The notes below the pieces were generated by a model. The model had not been told where the DNA came from and did no database searches. It was given only the letters and a program-made list of their open reading frames with translations. A program made the translations under genes and the position numbers. A DNA stretch of 64,000 bases from Lingula anatina (taxonomy: Eukaryota > Brachiopoda > Lingulata > Lingulida > Lingulidae): NCBI RefSeq assembly GCF_001039355.2, contig NW_019775280.1, positions 361,253 through 425,252 on the forward strand, read 5' to 3'. Shown piece by piece: positions 34,805-48,500 of the stretch (position 1 is its first letter; every line of letters begins with the position of its first letter).

Positions 34805-35554
34805 AATAAAATAAAATAAAATAAAATAAAATAAAATAAAATAAAAATAAATAATTAATTATATAAATACATAATATCCCTTTTTTTCTGATTAAGCATT
34901 CACCGCCTATCTAACATTGTGTGTTGGTGCAGTGTTATTTCATCAATGAAAAGAAGCTTACACCCCTGTTTTTTCTCACCTGAGTGTCTTTGACAAAACT
35001 TCGTACCAAATACATTTACTGAACTTAGAAAGTTGTGTACACATTGAGGCATAATATTTTCACTTATCGAGGATGGTAACCTAAAATATTTAACAATATC
35101 TCATGGCTATTAATATTAATGTTTCGACAATTTATGAGCAATGTCAATATAATTTCATCATTCTCATATTCCAAAAACTTACACCGTCTCGGAACTGGCG
35201 GAATAATTGATGTAATTCGTTCCAGATGATTAAATTAGATTATTATATTTTTTTCTTTCCATATAAAAACAATCGAGTTCCACGCAAATAACGAACTTTC
35301 ATTTTTTTCTGGTGACTGGATTAATTTCTTTTCTGGCAAAGCTCCAAGGCTTATCCCAATTGTCACAGGAAGATGCTTATTACAACATTTAAACATAATA
35401 AATACATTATCTATTGATGATAGTAATATTTCCTTAGGGGAAACGCTGTGCGTTTTTTGCAAGCCCGGGAGTGTCTTTGGTTGTTTTCAAGTTGTGTTCG
35501 ATAAAAGACGACCGGAAGTCAGTATTACTCTTCAGAATTTCAGACTGAGAGTAT

Positions 35555-35630
<76 letters not shown>

Positions 35631-37432
35631 TGCCAGAAGAAAATAAAATAAAATGAGTGGTTCTTCAAGTAACAAAGTTAATCACAGATCTTGTCAAACA
35701 TCCAACTTAGTCGACCACAGCTCTCTGACAGTGATGTAGCGCCCTGGTGTATGTACTACAGAAACACTGCCACACGTGAGGTGACAATATCAGGGATCTT
35801 CTCCCAGTTTTCAGTGCTTCCCGTCAACCCTTGGGGAAAAGTCGAATATGATGATGTATGTGTTGTGAACAGTGCTCTACACGGGTACCGTAGAATAGGC
35901 CATTTGCAGCTAGATGACTAGATGGTGATTTCTTTTGTTTATTGAAGAACTTGCTCTCCAGCATTCTTTTGCTTACCACCATCTCTTCATGATCAGTAAA
36001 CAAAAAAGTCAACTTCAAGCTGCAAAAGGTCTATTATGAAGGAAAGGGGGCCTGTTCGTTTTCATCCTAGAAGTTCTTAAAAATTACGCCCTCCTCTTTA
36101 CAAAAAAAAAAAAAAAAAAAAAAAAAAACGATTTTTCCGAAATTCAGGGAACACAATTACTGAAATAAAAAATTATTTAATTTCAAGGATTTAACCGACC
36201 TAAATGACGAATTTTGTAATAGCAACGTATTTCTTAGACTATTTAAAAGCTCTGAATGACCCCGCCTCTTTTCGATCAACATCAACAATCAAGCATCATA
36301 CTTGCCCTTTTCTCTCTATTGGCAGCAACCAGAAAGCTAAATGAAACGGCTCCGAAATTACTATTACTTAATTACTAGGCCCCTGCGGGGATGGCGCGTG
36401 TGACAGCCGGAGAGACCATTAGAGGATCATTTGGCTTTGTTTTCAAGTGGGGTCGGCCATATTTGATCCGCGGGCTAGTTAGTGCGCGGATCATCTGTTG
36501 TGACAGCGGCCATTGTGTCGCATGCCAGCATTAATTAAAAGAAATTAGTCAATATCATCATAATTGTAAAAAAATAAAAATGAGAACGCCTTTTGTGTCC
36601 TTTTTAAAGCGAAGTTAGTTTAAAAACAAAATGATACAGACACGTCTTCACGTGGATGTGGGTATTTCCGGTAAATAGACCAATGTTTACTAAATATTAG
36701 ATCTTGTTGACCGTCATAAAGGTAAAACACCATTAAGGCTCCATTGGCAGCTGCCATACGCTCACAAGGCGGGATAAACCCAGTGACTCGCGCTTAGTGC
36801 GTAGCGGTCGCTGAATTATTTATCATGTAGAAGCGGCTCAGGCATTTCGAGGAATTGGTCACGCGAGTTTTCGCTATAAAACTCTGATAGATGAACCATA
36901 GTGGATGATACTGTAGTGGAAGCAGCTTGCGATTCTACGCGTTTAATCGCCATTAAGAGCTTGTTAAGTGCCGACAATATATCCTATAGCAACAAGGTGG
37001 AACGACATGACGGCGTGAAGATTAATTTTTTTGTCGTTGTATAGAACAAATATTCAGGGAAATTAACATTAGTTTCTGGTAATATTGGTGAAATATATCC
37101 AGAAGTGAAAACAGACCCAGCCGGGGACGCAGTGAAACACGCGACATTTTTCACCTTTGATTTGGTATTGCTGCCTTTGCGGCAGACGCGTGTATGTCGG
37201 GAAAAGTTAGAAATAGTTTTCTATTTTGAGGTGTTGATTGACAGTTGAAGAGGAACTTCGAAGGTTACTGCAAGACGTGGATTGGCTTGAAAGCCGTGTT
37301 TCTTGAACTAGCTTTTTACTGAATCCAACCACTCCTACGCAGAAAGCACTCTCAACGCTGAGCATTCAGTGCACTTGAAGTGAGTTGATTTATTTGGTTT
37401 GAGGACGCGGGCACTGTTGAATTTAACGAACG

Positions 37433-40400
37433 ATGACTTACCAATTCCGGGGTCACTTTAGACAGCTAAGGATCCTGAACGCAGTCGAAAGTGCTTTGTT
37501 TTTCATTGTGCTGCTTTTATCACACGACCTTGCAGATGGAAACATTTCACTCAAAGGTGAGAATTTTACATCATAGTTAACCAATTTTTTTTTTATTTTT
37601 TTCTCATTTACTATGCTTGCTTGCAAGTTAGAAAGAATGACGCAAACAAGCGATGTATCTAATATTATTGGATGGAATGATGCAGATCTATTATTAAGAA
37701 AGAGGCGTAAAGAAATCTAATCTCGTGGTATAAGGGCTTGTAATCTATATGACGCAAATGAAAAAAAATGTCACTTAAAGTGTTTCAGGCAGTTCTGAAT
37801 GAATGTCTCAAGGTAGAAATGGTTACCATGGCATCCAGTAACAAAATGTTTCTGGTAATAATAACGATAATAATAGTAATAAAACAGGTAGAAATGAAAA
37901 CTCTAGAAAATGGTACAAGAATGCTGTGAACAAGGTCAACCACTTCTTAGCACCATCGTGCTTTCCTCCATATGCTGCTGACATGAACACATTTTATCAC
38001 TTTCTATTCCTAAGCAGTGTAAAACTTCTCAATAACTAAGGAAATTATTAGCGACGTCGCATACAGAAAGCAATTTTTTTTTATTTTTGCCTGTTTGTAC
38101 ACAATAGTAAACAGGGGTCAGCGAGTCCAAGGAACGCTGAACGATTATACCTCTATCTTTTACTAAAAAGATGACACGTGAACATTCCCTTTTTGCTGTC
38201 TTTAAACAATTCACGAAGCGAAAATTCCTCCGCTGATGAATAAATCACGGCATCACAGGCGAAAGATTTTCAAAAAATTCCTCGCTTTCCAGACACACAG
38301 AAATAACTGAATGCAATATACGTTATCAATGTTTTAGCGGAGAGTCGTGGGTCTGAATATTTAAGAAACTGTACCTTAAAACTTATGTTCATCGTCCAGA
38401 TTTTTGTTTCTACCCCACCACTTCTGTTGGCCAAACAAGGTTTATATTAACTACTATGTTTTCGGTTATATAATCCCAGCAATACAGTTACATAAACGTT
38501 TCGCAATAAAAAAGTGATAAAGATTTCAAGAAATCAATGCAGCTATTCATTCAGAGTAACAACCGAGTTGCCCACCTTTAGGAACGACCAGAACGCGGAA
38601 CAGACGCGTTATATGAGGGAATGTGGAACGCTAACCCAAGGTTCCGTTTATGCACGTAAAATACGTCTGACGAATTAGTATTGGCACTTCACCCACCTGC
38701 CAATTCCACTTCCAGAGGAAACTTTTGGTGCCATTCAGAGAATTTCTTTTCAGAATTGGTTGTCCATTGGGGCGTGTTTAGACGCAGCTATCAATCCAAA
38801 CCACTTTAAGGTCTTCGACGCGTCACTGGATGACCAAATTAACAGAACTAATTGTTGCATTTCGTTATTCCTTGCACGTCCCCTGAGGCAGTAGGCCGGG
38901 TCGATAAGCGGCATATGAAACTACTTGGAAGGGGTTCTGCCAAAGTCTCCCGTGTGGACTGACAGTATTTTGATGATTACTTAAAAGTATACTTCAATTG
39001 GTTTGCCCAGAGGCATAGTCTAGCCCTGAACAGGTGTAACGAAAATGAGGGTCCGTGTATCAGAAAGTCCGCCCTCTATTTACTTATAATGGTTAGGGTT
39101 AGTTTGACCTAAGTGGGTCAAAATCCCTGGGCGCAAGTCACCTGTACAAATGAATGGGAATCGGACTCTCTGTCATAGGGGACTCTCTGTCATGTTACAC
39201 CGGTCGAGGTGTGGTTGATGTCTGAACGCACAGGTACAATAACGGATGGATTCTCACACTATCACGTGTAGGAAGGAGTGCTCTACCTGCGCCTACCTGA
39301 CAGTTGCATGGCGCCGTTCCTGGGTGTGACCCAAAGGTATGTCTTCTGCTGCGTTCACACCAAAACTATTTGAGACCGAACACCAGTCTAAAGTACGTAT
39401 ATATAAATGGTACAATTATAAAGAAACCGAGGGTCCCTATGCGATCTGAACGCAAGTTAGGATATTTTTAAACATTACACGTCTACGAAAGTCTGAAAGT
39501 CTGGTTTCACCAGATTTTTCACCTTTTTTTGTTTTTTTGGAAACACTGAAAAAAGGCAAATCCCCCATGTAAAGAAAATGCGAGTTCAGTCAAGCTATAA
39601 CCATTGCCTCGTTTTAAGCGATTTCCCCCATTAACCATTTATACGAAAATAACTTAGCGTTCCTTTCGCGCGGAAACCACAAGTATCTTTGAAAAGAAGC
39701 CAAACGACAGAGACGCGTGTGAAGGAAAGTTAAGTCTCTCAATGGCAGGTCTACCAGTACAGTTGGAGGAGTTTGTATTTCCGAAGCTGTTCTCAGATAA
39801 GGCCTATTATTACGGCAAATTGATATAACTGAAAATTAATTACGGATACAAGCAATCTCATAGTTGCCTGGTAAAACATGTATTTTGTTTGCCCTCAAAT
39901 TAGTTTTCAGTGCAAGGTTTTGGGTATGTTGAGATCTTTGGATTTTTGCCTCTGGAATTTTCCAGACTATTATCTTGTTTTGACAGAGGCAGCTGGCGGC
40001 AGCTGATGGTACCGCTGCCTGCCTCTTCTCTGGTCAAAAATCAAAAATAGCCTCTCGTTAAACACGCAATCCGTGTTCCCGCCATAAGACATGCGAGGCG
40101 AACGTGACTGTTAATTAATATCAATTGATCTGTCAGTGCACCACGGAGAACAAGAGACGCCCGGAATACAGCTTAATCAGAAATAGAAGACATATTTGAG
40201 GCATGCTTTCTGATATGTGTCTTTGATACCACGTCGTATTAGAACTATATAACCCAACAATATAGAGACTTCACTGTAAATAAGTCAAAATACTTTTATG
40301 TGTACGGTAATTCTAAGAAGATGTGTCAGATATCACAATCCGAAAGAAACTCATCCATCCATTCATCCATCGATTCGCCCATTAATTGATTTATTCAATC

Positions 40401-43400
40401 ACACAAATTTTGATTTGGTTGATGAGAAAAGAACTTATCTGATCATACCATCAGTAAGGCAAGCCTTCAAGGAAGCTGTTGCTAAAAGTGAACAGATGAG
40501 GAGAGCAGTGGTGCAGGTAGCTCTTCCTCGTACCACCGAATCCTCACAGGTGAAGACCTCAAGCTACGGCCGTCGTCCGGTTTATTGCATACCACTGCAA
40601 GATAGAATTCTTTGGAAGAAATTAGAAAATTTGCATTTTTTATTAGATTGAGAAATACGATTACAAATGCTCAAGGACGATTCATATATTGATTTCCCAA
40701 CACATTTCACTTCTCTGTTACATGTATTCGGTGCTCTTGATACGGGAAAGTGCTGAAGAATATTGTTTATTAAAAAAAAACCCCTGACGATGTACTTTGG
40801 CTATTAAATATAGCAATTCTCCTGAGTATATCCGCTCAGGTAATGTAGCGTGATGTATCAAATAACGTAGGCGTCGGAGCAGAGAGCCGGGTGACTGCTA
40901 AACCAAATAAACACATGAAATATTAATCTCAAAGTTATGGGTGTTTTGTGCTATTTTAAAATGTCATGACAGGAACAGATAGAATATAAGTATCACCCCG
41001 GGCCGTCCCCTAGATGTACAACAAGTTACAGTTATTGTCAGGGTTCCACCAGCGTTTGATGTCACGTGCCTCGGTCAAGTTAAAGGGATAACAAGTGTTC
41101 ATTTTGGCCAAAAATGAAATTTCCTAGGGTAAACGGTAATTTTTCATACTTACCAATGGTAAATGAATCCATTTCTACATTCAAAGTTAGTCCCTGTTTT
41201 TTTCTCAAGAAATTGTTGTTTTTTTTGTAATAGATTTTTACTGACTATAGCCATCTATGGAGGTCATGTGGTCTGATGACAAGCATAGATTTGAGATTAA
41301 TTGCTATAACTGCCGTTTTTGTGGTAAAATAGAATACATTATATTTCTATGAGTTGTGTACAATGTATTTTATGAAATATGGATCTCATGCGAAGAGTTG
41401 TTATCCCTTTAAGCTCCAAGCAATGGGCAGAGTGGAAAGCTGTCGGGCTGTTTAATACAAACGCTCGATCTGAAGATGTGAACCATTTTTAAAACCAGGC
41501 AGCTGAAATAATCCGTGTGTTTGGCAAATACAGTAATTATATCTTCCCACTGGAAGAAGCATTAGGAGGCCTTTGTCCATCAGATGAACACTATATGTTC
41601 TAAATGATGATGATGATGATGATCTTACGCATGGGGACTTTTATGCATGTGATATGAAAACTACATGTAACATCCATTGTGTTTACGCAAGCTCAGATGT
41701 TACTTTAGCAGAAACAACATTTATTAGAAAGTACAAACGAATAAACAGACAAACAAAATTTATCGAAAAGAGTACAAACTAATGAAACATTTGCTTTATT
41801 ATCTTACGCAAAAAAAAAAAAAAAAAAAAAAAAACTCAAAGGAAAAAGAACAACACCAGTAGCTCGACATTACACATCGTAAACGTCAAAGTAATCTATT
41901 ATTTAAATATTCCTGTATGAATATTTAACGGATATAAGACATAAGGTGCTTAATGAAATAGAACATGTAAGGCCGAATGGGAAGAAGCAGCATTCCATGA
42001 AAATGTTCACAAAAAAACGGAGATGGGCAAAAAAAAAAAGCCGTTGACTTAATTGTTTCGTTTTTTAAACACATCTAGGTATGCAGCTATTGTGACGCAA
42101 AATAGTTTCAATTTTTTTGTAGAAAATGTACAATGAGATTTTTGTCAACCATTTGCAGTTCATTAGGATTTTTTTGTTTTTTAGATGTATATCAGACGGC
42201 AGGGCCTGAAGGAAAAAGTGTCGAAAAACGCAGGTAAGTTCACGTGTGATCTCCCTAAAAAACGAAAGACATTAATTCAATGGGATACGCTCTCGTGTTC
42301 ATGTCAGTAATGTACTCACAGGATGAAGTGTCACCCCTACTGAACCAATACTTGGGGGAGATAAATGACTGTGGAATGATATGCTCCTGGTATCATTTAA
42401 TTAACATCAAATATCACACACACACACACACACACACAAATGTAAACCAGGCATTATAACTACTCAAGATCTGCCAACTTTGATTATTGATTACTTGATT
42501 ATTATTTGAATACTCTGAATCAGGAGGTGAAACTTCTATTGTCCATTGTGTGTACAGTGTAAGTCTTGGGCACTCGTGCCCTGTTTGTGCTTTCCTCTTT
42601 CTGTCTTTGTAACGCTTATCTTCCTATAACCTTGCATTCTTGTATGAAAAATCATCTTATGAATAATACAAAACTAAAAACGCGTAATCGAGGAAACATT
42701 GTCATGCAAAGCAATTCAAGTGAGACTAAGCAGTTTTGTAATAGGCCTACTAGATCCACGGCCCTTTTAAAACTTTTAAGTTAAAATGGGTTAAAAGTCT
42801 ATATATGAAAATCATTTCGCTGTACAATTACGCTTCGCAAACTAGTAATTATTATGACTGTGATATAATGACTTTATCTTGAAAATTGGATTAAGATTCA
42901 CATATGTGGCAAGTCACCTGTGCGAGCAATGTACAAGCAGTCCCCACAGACACAGAACGTTTTATAACGTTACATAACGTTTTATAACGTTACCATAACG
43001 TTATCATAACATTATAACGTTTATTGTTTACATTGACGTTTAAGTAACGTTATAATAACGCTCTGTGTTTGATGGACGATATATTGACGCACAATTTATC
43101 AGGAGGGTTTGCTTCCATTACCACTGCACTGGGATTCTCTTTTTTGCAGCTTTCTCTCTCGATTGAACTGTCTCCTGATGTCTCTTCCATTCCATGTATA
43201 CGGGCAATCTTCACCTCAGTACATGTAAGTCTATTATATCTGAGACCTACGGAATGTGACAGGTGTCATGCTGAAAATATTATCTCGAAATTTCGAGGTA
43301 GTATTTTGAAATTTGGACAAAACATTATTATCTCGAAATTTCGAGATATGTCAAAATTTCGAGATAATAATTTTTCATCACGACATCTGTCGGCTTCCGT

Positions 43401-46127
43401 ATAGACCTAGCTAGCGTTTCAGTGCACATAACCTTATAATTATAATTATGTTCAGTGTGCTTATACGAAATTCCGCCTTTTTTTCTGACAATGTGATTGA
43501 TGTTTTTGTTTATATGTTCGTCCTTTCATCATTGGGAGCATGTTTTAATCAATTAACATCACCTTTCAGACTTCGACACTAGTTTTGCATTAGTTAATTG
43601 AATTGATTTTGCCCCAGCGATTATCAAATTGCCACTATTTTATTGTTCGGACAAGTTGACTTTATAGCGTCTATCTTGCACGTGACAGATATGTCGAGTA
43701 CCTACACGTGTAAATGAAAGAAGATTGGATTAAAAGTCTCTGAGGCAATTAAAAGAAGTCATGCAATTAGAAAGTATGAAACTGATGGTTTTGTGATTAT
43801 ATAAAACTGAATGAATTTTGCATGGCCAAACTTTTTAGATTCATTCTGGATATACCAGTGGTACAGCTTTAGAAGAACATTTCGTGTATGTCGTCCTATT
43901 CAGTGCGCTGGTTGCTTACGAAAACTGATATAAATACAGTCCATTAAAGTATTAGTATCACTAAAGACACGCAGACTGTCATTCAGAGATCCGTGAAAAC
44001 TTTTTTTCGAGTACACATACAAAAGTTAACCGCCAAAACTCAGGGTGAAAGACTGTAGGCATATTCTTCAGTTAAAATGGACCGATAAATAGCGTCCGAG
44101 TTCCATAACATACGATAATGTGGACACGCGAGACCAGTTAGTAGTGGGAAATAAAGACTTAAACGCCATTACTTTTTCAATCATGGCATGTTTTACGAGC
44201 AGTGACATAAAACATTGATATACACCGTATAATATCAGCTATAAGACCTCATTTTATTGGCCTGTATGTGTCATTTCTTTCAATTTGGGACTATGAAATG
44301 TGACAGTCACACAGAAATAATTTTATTTTCAACTTGTAAATTATTAATTGATGTTGTACCGCACTCTTACCTATAGGCCTTGAATACATAGATTGCCATG
44401 GTTAAGATGAATCATTCAACTGTGGATTGAGATTGTCATACCCGCGATCGTGCTGACCTCCAATATGCGTGCACATCACCATCAGGGCCATGGGCGTCCG
44501 CAGAAAGTTTTCCAGGGTGGGTGGGTGGGTGGGTGGGTGTGTGTGTGTGTGTGGGGGGGTCAAAGTCACTGAAGGGGGAGAAAATGATTGGTTAGGTACC
44601 CGCAATAAAAATGTTCCAGTTCTAAAATTCCAGGGGGGGTCAAGTGACCCCGTTGCCCCCCCCCCCCGTAGACGCCCTACTGGGCCAGCATTACTTCCGC
44701 TCTAGATCTGGAAATATTAAAAATGAACACAGAAACGACTAACCTCCAATAAAGCATTAGATGTACGTTAATTTAGTAAAGATACTAACTTGATATAACC
44801 TGTTTTTCGATAAAATACGAATGGAAAACCCTAACAAATGCTGCTGTTGTTCACCTTAAAGCAATATGATGCAATATTTTTTCACCCCTCTGTATTTATC
44901 TTGACAGGGGATAATTTCAAAATGTAGACAGCAATGACTGCATGAATCGTTTTAAATATCAAACATTATTTGATACACTGACTTATCCATCTATTATTTC
45001 AGTTCCGGTTGCAGGGAGGCGGCTGGGTTTGATAATTACGACGCCGTTGAGGCGACAGGTGATTCCGTCCCTGGAGATGACTCCGCCAGCTACAGGGGGT
45101 TAGTTTCTTCTCCGCGCAAGAAGCCTCAAGACGCTACCCCAGAGAACAGCATTCAAAGGTAGGTGCATGTATGCGTTGATATTTCCTATGTAGAAATATT
45201 AGATTTCCTTTAACATTAACACAATTTCAATAATTGGTGTGAGTTATAAATGTAAAATTGTAATAACTAGACATTTTAGGCTATGAGGATACAGGATCAT
45301 AATGATCTCGTCGAAAAATATCCTAAAATCTTGGCAGTTTCCATACTTGATTTCTATATAACCTGGTTGGGTTTAGTAACATCTGCATAACACACCTGTT
45401 ATCTTCTTTCGTTGACTTTGATTTTTTCATTTTCTGCTTTCTTTGATGTTTTGTTTTCTTTGACTCAGTTTATCATTCCTACCGTAAAACTGACCGCCCC
45501 TTGGGGTAATTATACATCGGTGTGTATACCGAATTCGAATATACTGAGAGTGAAAAATATCATTTAAAATGGACATTCACGGCGAGATCCCGTTTCAGGA
45601 AAGACCAGCTGCAGGTTAACCTCTGATTCATCTTCTTACGTATCCGGGGAAACAACATAAAACGGCATTAGTAAAATTGAATTAATCATTTTTGTGCCAA
45701 TACTTGAAACATCACCACCCCGTTTTTTTATTCCAACACAGATTTACACAAAATCTATCAGATCACAAGCTAGGCATATTAACAGTCTATTACCGCCTTT
45801 TTTATATTCCACCACAGATTTATAACAAATCTGTTAAATCACAAAATCAATCTTATTACAATTTCCATTTCTTCCAGACTCCAGCCCTACCTGTTTTATC
45901 CGAACACCTGGTGTTACAGACAAAAATGTTCCAAGAACTCGGACTGCTGCCAGAGATACAATATATGTTCCATGAATATGTGTATCCCCTGTCTCCGCTC
46001 AGACCCCTGCCGAACTATGGCCGACTGCTGTAAAAGGTACCCCTATTGCAAGAAAAGCAGGTTCAGGGCCAAACAAGGGGAGTGGTCGGGGCAATGTGTG
46101 GACAAAAGACAGTTTTTTAATGATTAA
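37433..46127 (+). CDS. Secreted cysteine-rich protein, four exons
   Basis: Exons 37433-37556, 42185-42233, 45003-45158, 45878-46127, all GT-AG and in phase; 192 residues. Residues ~18-30 are a hydrophobic signal or anchor core (ALFFIVLLL) after a basic N-terminus. The middle is acidic and Ser-rich with possible dibasic cleavage sites (EKRR, PRKK). The last ~70 residues hold twelve cysteines in two modules, each with a CC pair: WCYRQKCSKNSDCC...NIC..MCIPC, then DPCRTMADCCKRYPYC and GQC, ending FFND and TAA. The pattern suggests a disulphide-rich secreted peptide or prohormone, but I recognise no named family. Exon 1 is repeated at 29650. Part of exon 4 is repeated at ~58748. Confidence 0.7.
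39031..39203. mobile_element. Candidate MITE with GGTGTAAC termini
   Basis: The left end CAGGTGTAACG and the right end GTTACACCGG are inverted, and the similarity continues imperfectly inward (GGGTCCGTGTATCAGAAAGTCCG against the reverse of GGACTCTCTGTCATAGGGGAC). Non-coding. No clear target duplication found. Confidence 0.45.
41080..41412. mobile_element. TTAA-flanked MITE
   Basis: A 325-bp element with inverted ends AGGGATAACAA / TTGTTATCCCT, bounded on both sides by TTAA (41080-41083 and 41409-41412). TTAA duplication is typical of piggyBac and Kolobok superfamilies. Non-coding. Confidence 0.7.
42951..43067. mobile_element. AACGTT-rich MITE-like element
   Basis: Begins CACAGAACGTTTTATAACG and ends GTTATAATAACGCTCTGTG, an imperfect terminal inverted repeat. 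The interior consists of repeated ATAACGTTA-type palindromes. Non-coding. Confidence 0.6.
43248..43401. mobile_element. Foldback element built on TCTCGAAATTTCGAGA palindromes
   Basis: Ends TACGGAA / TTCCGTA. Inside each arm are GACAGGTGTCATG against its mirror and repeated ATTATCTCGAAATTTCGAG blocks, so the whole segment can fold into a long hairpin. Non-coding. Confidence 0.65.
44484..44690. repeat. G/C-skewed interspersed element with G-quadruplex-capable run
   Basis: Bounded by GGGCGTCCGCAG and GTAGACGCCC (inverted GGCGTC ends). Contains GGGTGGGTGGGTGGGTGGG at about 44519-44540, then (GT)n, a G-run, and a C-run at the other end. It resembles a GC-skewed miniature transposon. Confidence 0.55.
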
Positions 46128-48500
46128 CGGTTTTCAGATTACGTTTGTGACAATCATCAATTTCATGTGGCTGGACATGTAATAAAGAAGTCATTAATTT
46201 AACTCAGTGGAAACATTCAACTTGGGGAACTATTTTGGAAAACATTTACAAAACTGTGTTTGTATTTTTGTTGTTTTCGTTTTGTGTTGAGTGTTAACTG
46301 TGAACATAGTAATATTTGACAATCTCACGGATATTGATATCCGCGCGTCCGGGAGGTAATAATTGTGACCAAATGGCACGAGACAGGGCCGTATCTTTAC
46401 GGTTTAATAAAATATTTAATTGTAAGAACGCACTGTATTTTTCTATATGTTTGTACTTCAGCTGTGATAATAGCAAAATTAATTCTTGCAAAATCTTTGA
46501 TTTTTAGAGACCCTCATTCTTGGCTATGATAAATCAAAATAAAATAGAAATTAAATATTTCAGAAGATCTCATGTCTGAAAAAAAGAATTTTTCAAAGGG
46601 GAAAAACCTTTTTAGTTAAAACTTGCAGCCTTCTTGACAGCTTTTTCGCTTAATCAATTGACATACAAGTAGATGTTATAAAAAAATAATTAACCCGATT
46701 AAATATTTAAACACGAAACAATGCTTATTTACATTCACATCTTGACTGCTAAGTATCATTTAAAACTCTTGCATCGCTATTCTAAATTGATAACAGGTAA
46801 TTTCCCAAGTTTTCAATCAGCAGAAGCACAAACTAAATGTATCGAATGTTTAAAATCTACATTCAGTACTAAAAGTTTTTAAAATTCTCTTCTCAATATT
46901 TATTCGTGATTTTGTTTTATGTTCTGCAAGAGGCGTATCCAGATAGCTTCTGTACGATCACTTCCCCCCAAAAAGGTGTTTCACAGCTGAGTTTCCAAAA
47001 CGTTCTCATTCATTTGCCTCAGTTTTGGATGTAGATGATATTGCAATGCACTGAATATATCATTTAATGTTCTTTTAGAAGGGACTCTAAAAATAACTAT
47101 TCTATACGCACGGGACGGTTTGCAATGGCATTCCAATACGGTTGAAATTGTGTTGGCTCATTACTAAATTTGCATTCAAAATTATAAAAAATATACTTAT
47201 GTTTTGACACTGTTTTGTTAGCTTTCAAAATCAACATTTACATATATGAAAATACTCAAAAACCTTAGAAAAATTTATAATTGGAATTCAATTTTCTATA
47301 TACCTCATTTTAAGGATAAAATTTGTCTCTGATTAACCAATCAAGGTGAAAGTCGAGTGTAGGCTTCCCAAACTGCCATCGCAATTGTGGTAGGTTGGAC
47401 AAAACAATTAGCGTATCCAGAGAGGTAAATTGACAGCCGTGGAAACGTGGGCGTGCAAAATTCGGATTAGCTTTCATCGGATGCGTACGATTTCATTATT
47501 TTTAGCAGAGCCTTTGGTTACGATTCAGACGTGTTGATAATAAAACCCGATTCCCAACTAAACTACAATGTAAAGGACAGTCTGAGGACGGCGCTAAAAT
47601 ACCTTGACGCCGAATATAACGGGTTTGAACACACTTTACAGGGGCGGATCCAGGATTATTTGAAGGGGAGGGGAGGGATGGTCCGCAGATGTGATGCCCC
47701 CACCCCTACTTGGCGTTGGGTTAAAATTTTTTGGTATTTTAGAGGGCGAACGGTGCCATTTGGTACGGTTAAGAACTGTAATTCAGCATGTCAAAATTCT
47801 AATTTCAAGAGGGGACCAGAAATCGATGGGGGGGGGGGGAGGTCAGGACCCCCCTGCCCCCCCTCTAAATCCGCCACTGCTTTAGTTAAAACGGACTGCT
47901 AAACATCTCTTTCCATCTTATTTGTAGTTTCGGTTGCGCGAAGACAAATGCCTTGAATGCAAGCAAAAATAATTGCTTCCATCTGGCAAAAAGTTACAGG
48001 GTCACAGTACAAAATAAGTGTACATACATGTAACTAGACAAAGACATATCTGTGACTATCTTATTGTCACCAGATGACCAATAGATGTATACATAATATA
48101 GGTCCACTGATCACATTGGCCTGGAATAAGTATTATCAGTCCATTGGCCTCGGGTTTTGAGTGCAAATCCGTTGACCATGATTACATGAGATAGGGCCAG
48201 GTCCACCGTCACAGCGTTGAGGCAAAACATCATGCATGATGGAGGATTGATTTTTTTTGTTTTCTTACTTTGTTGCACCTCTCTTATGTCACTGGTCCAA
48301 CCTACAACATAATTAAGCAGGATTGTTAACTCATTCCGCGCATTCAGTTTTAATATGTTCCTCTTGTGCATAGTTTCCCGTTGTTCGCTGTTATTATTTT
48401 ATTCAAAGCGTTTTACGACACACCTAGGCATATAAAACGCATTTGCATGATACAGGGTTGACGAAAGGACTGACACACCAGGCTTGTGAAATATTCTTCA
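46128..48500. repeat. Duplicated spacer, copy 1 (counterpart 58905-60440)
   Basis: From about 46915 to 48500 the sequence matches 58930-60440, including the shared transposon at 47639-47879. Short ORFs here are not supported as genes. The unmatched 46150-46910 is AT-rich and featureless. Confidence 0.65.
47639..47879. mobile_element. CAGGGGCGGATCC element, CTTTA target duplication
   Basis: Starts CAGGGGCGGATCCAGGATTA and ends CTCTAAATCCGCCACTG, flanked by CTTTA (47634-47638 and 47880-47884). Internal AAATGGCACC/CCCTCTAAAA similarity to the VHL-region copies is on the opposite strand. Confidence 0.8.

Larger units (their letters stand above)
29888..37664. repeat. 7.7-kb duplicated block, copy 2 (VHL plus flank)
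   Basis: Second copy of 22194-29886. It continues without interruption into the rest of the cysteine-rich gene, so this copy is linked to the right-hand part of the window, while copy 1 is linked to SelJ on the left. That is what end-to-end placement of two overlapping haplotype contigs would give. Confidence 0.85.
37665..42184 (+). other. Large first intron of the cysteine-rich gene
   Basis: 4.6 kb, mostly featureless. It contains a candidate MITE at 39031-39203, a TTAA-flanked element at 41080-41412, and an open stretch at 40380-40651 (TYLIIPSVRQAFKEAVAKSE) that I cannot assign and do not call as an exon. Confidence 0.5.

Noticed and set aside
40298-40651. 117-residue ORF with TYLIIPSVRQAFKEAVAKSE
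   Set aside because: No family, no firm acceptor or phase match with the flanking exons; kept only as a note in the intron entry.
47531-47902. 123-residue ORF
   Set aside because: Mostly translated transposon sequence (47639-47879).
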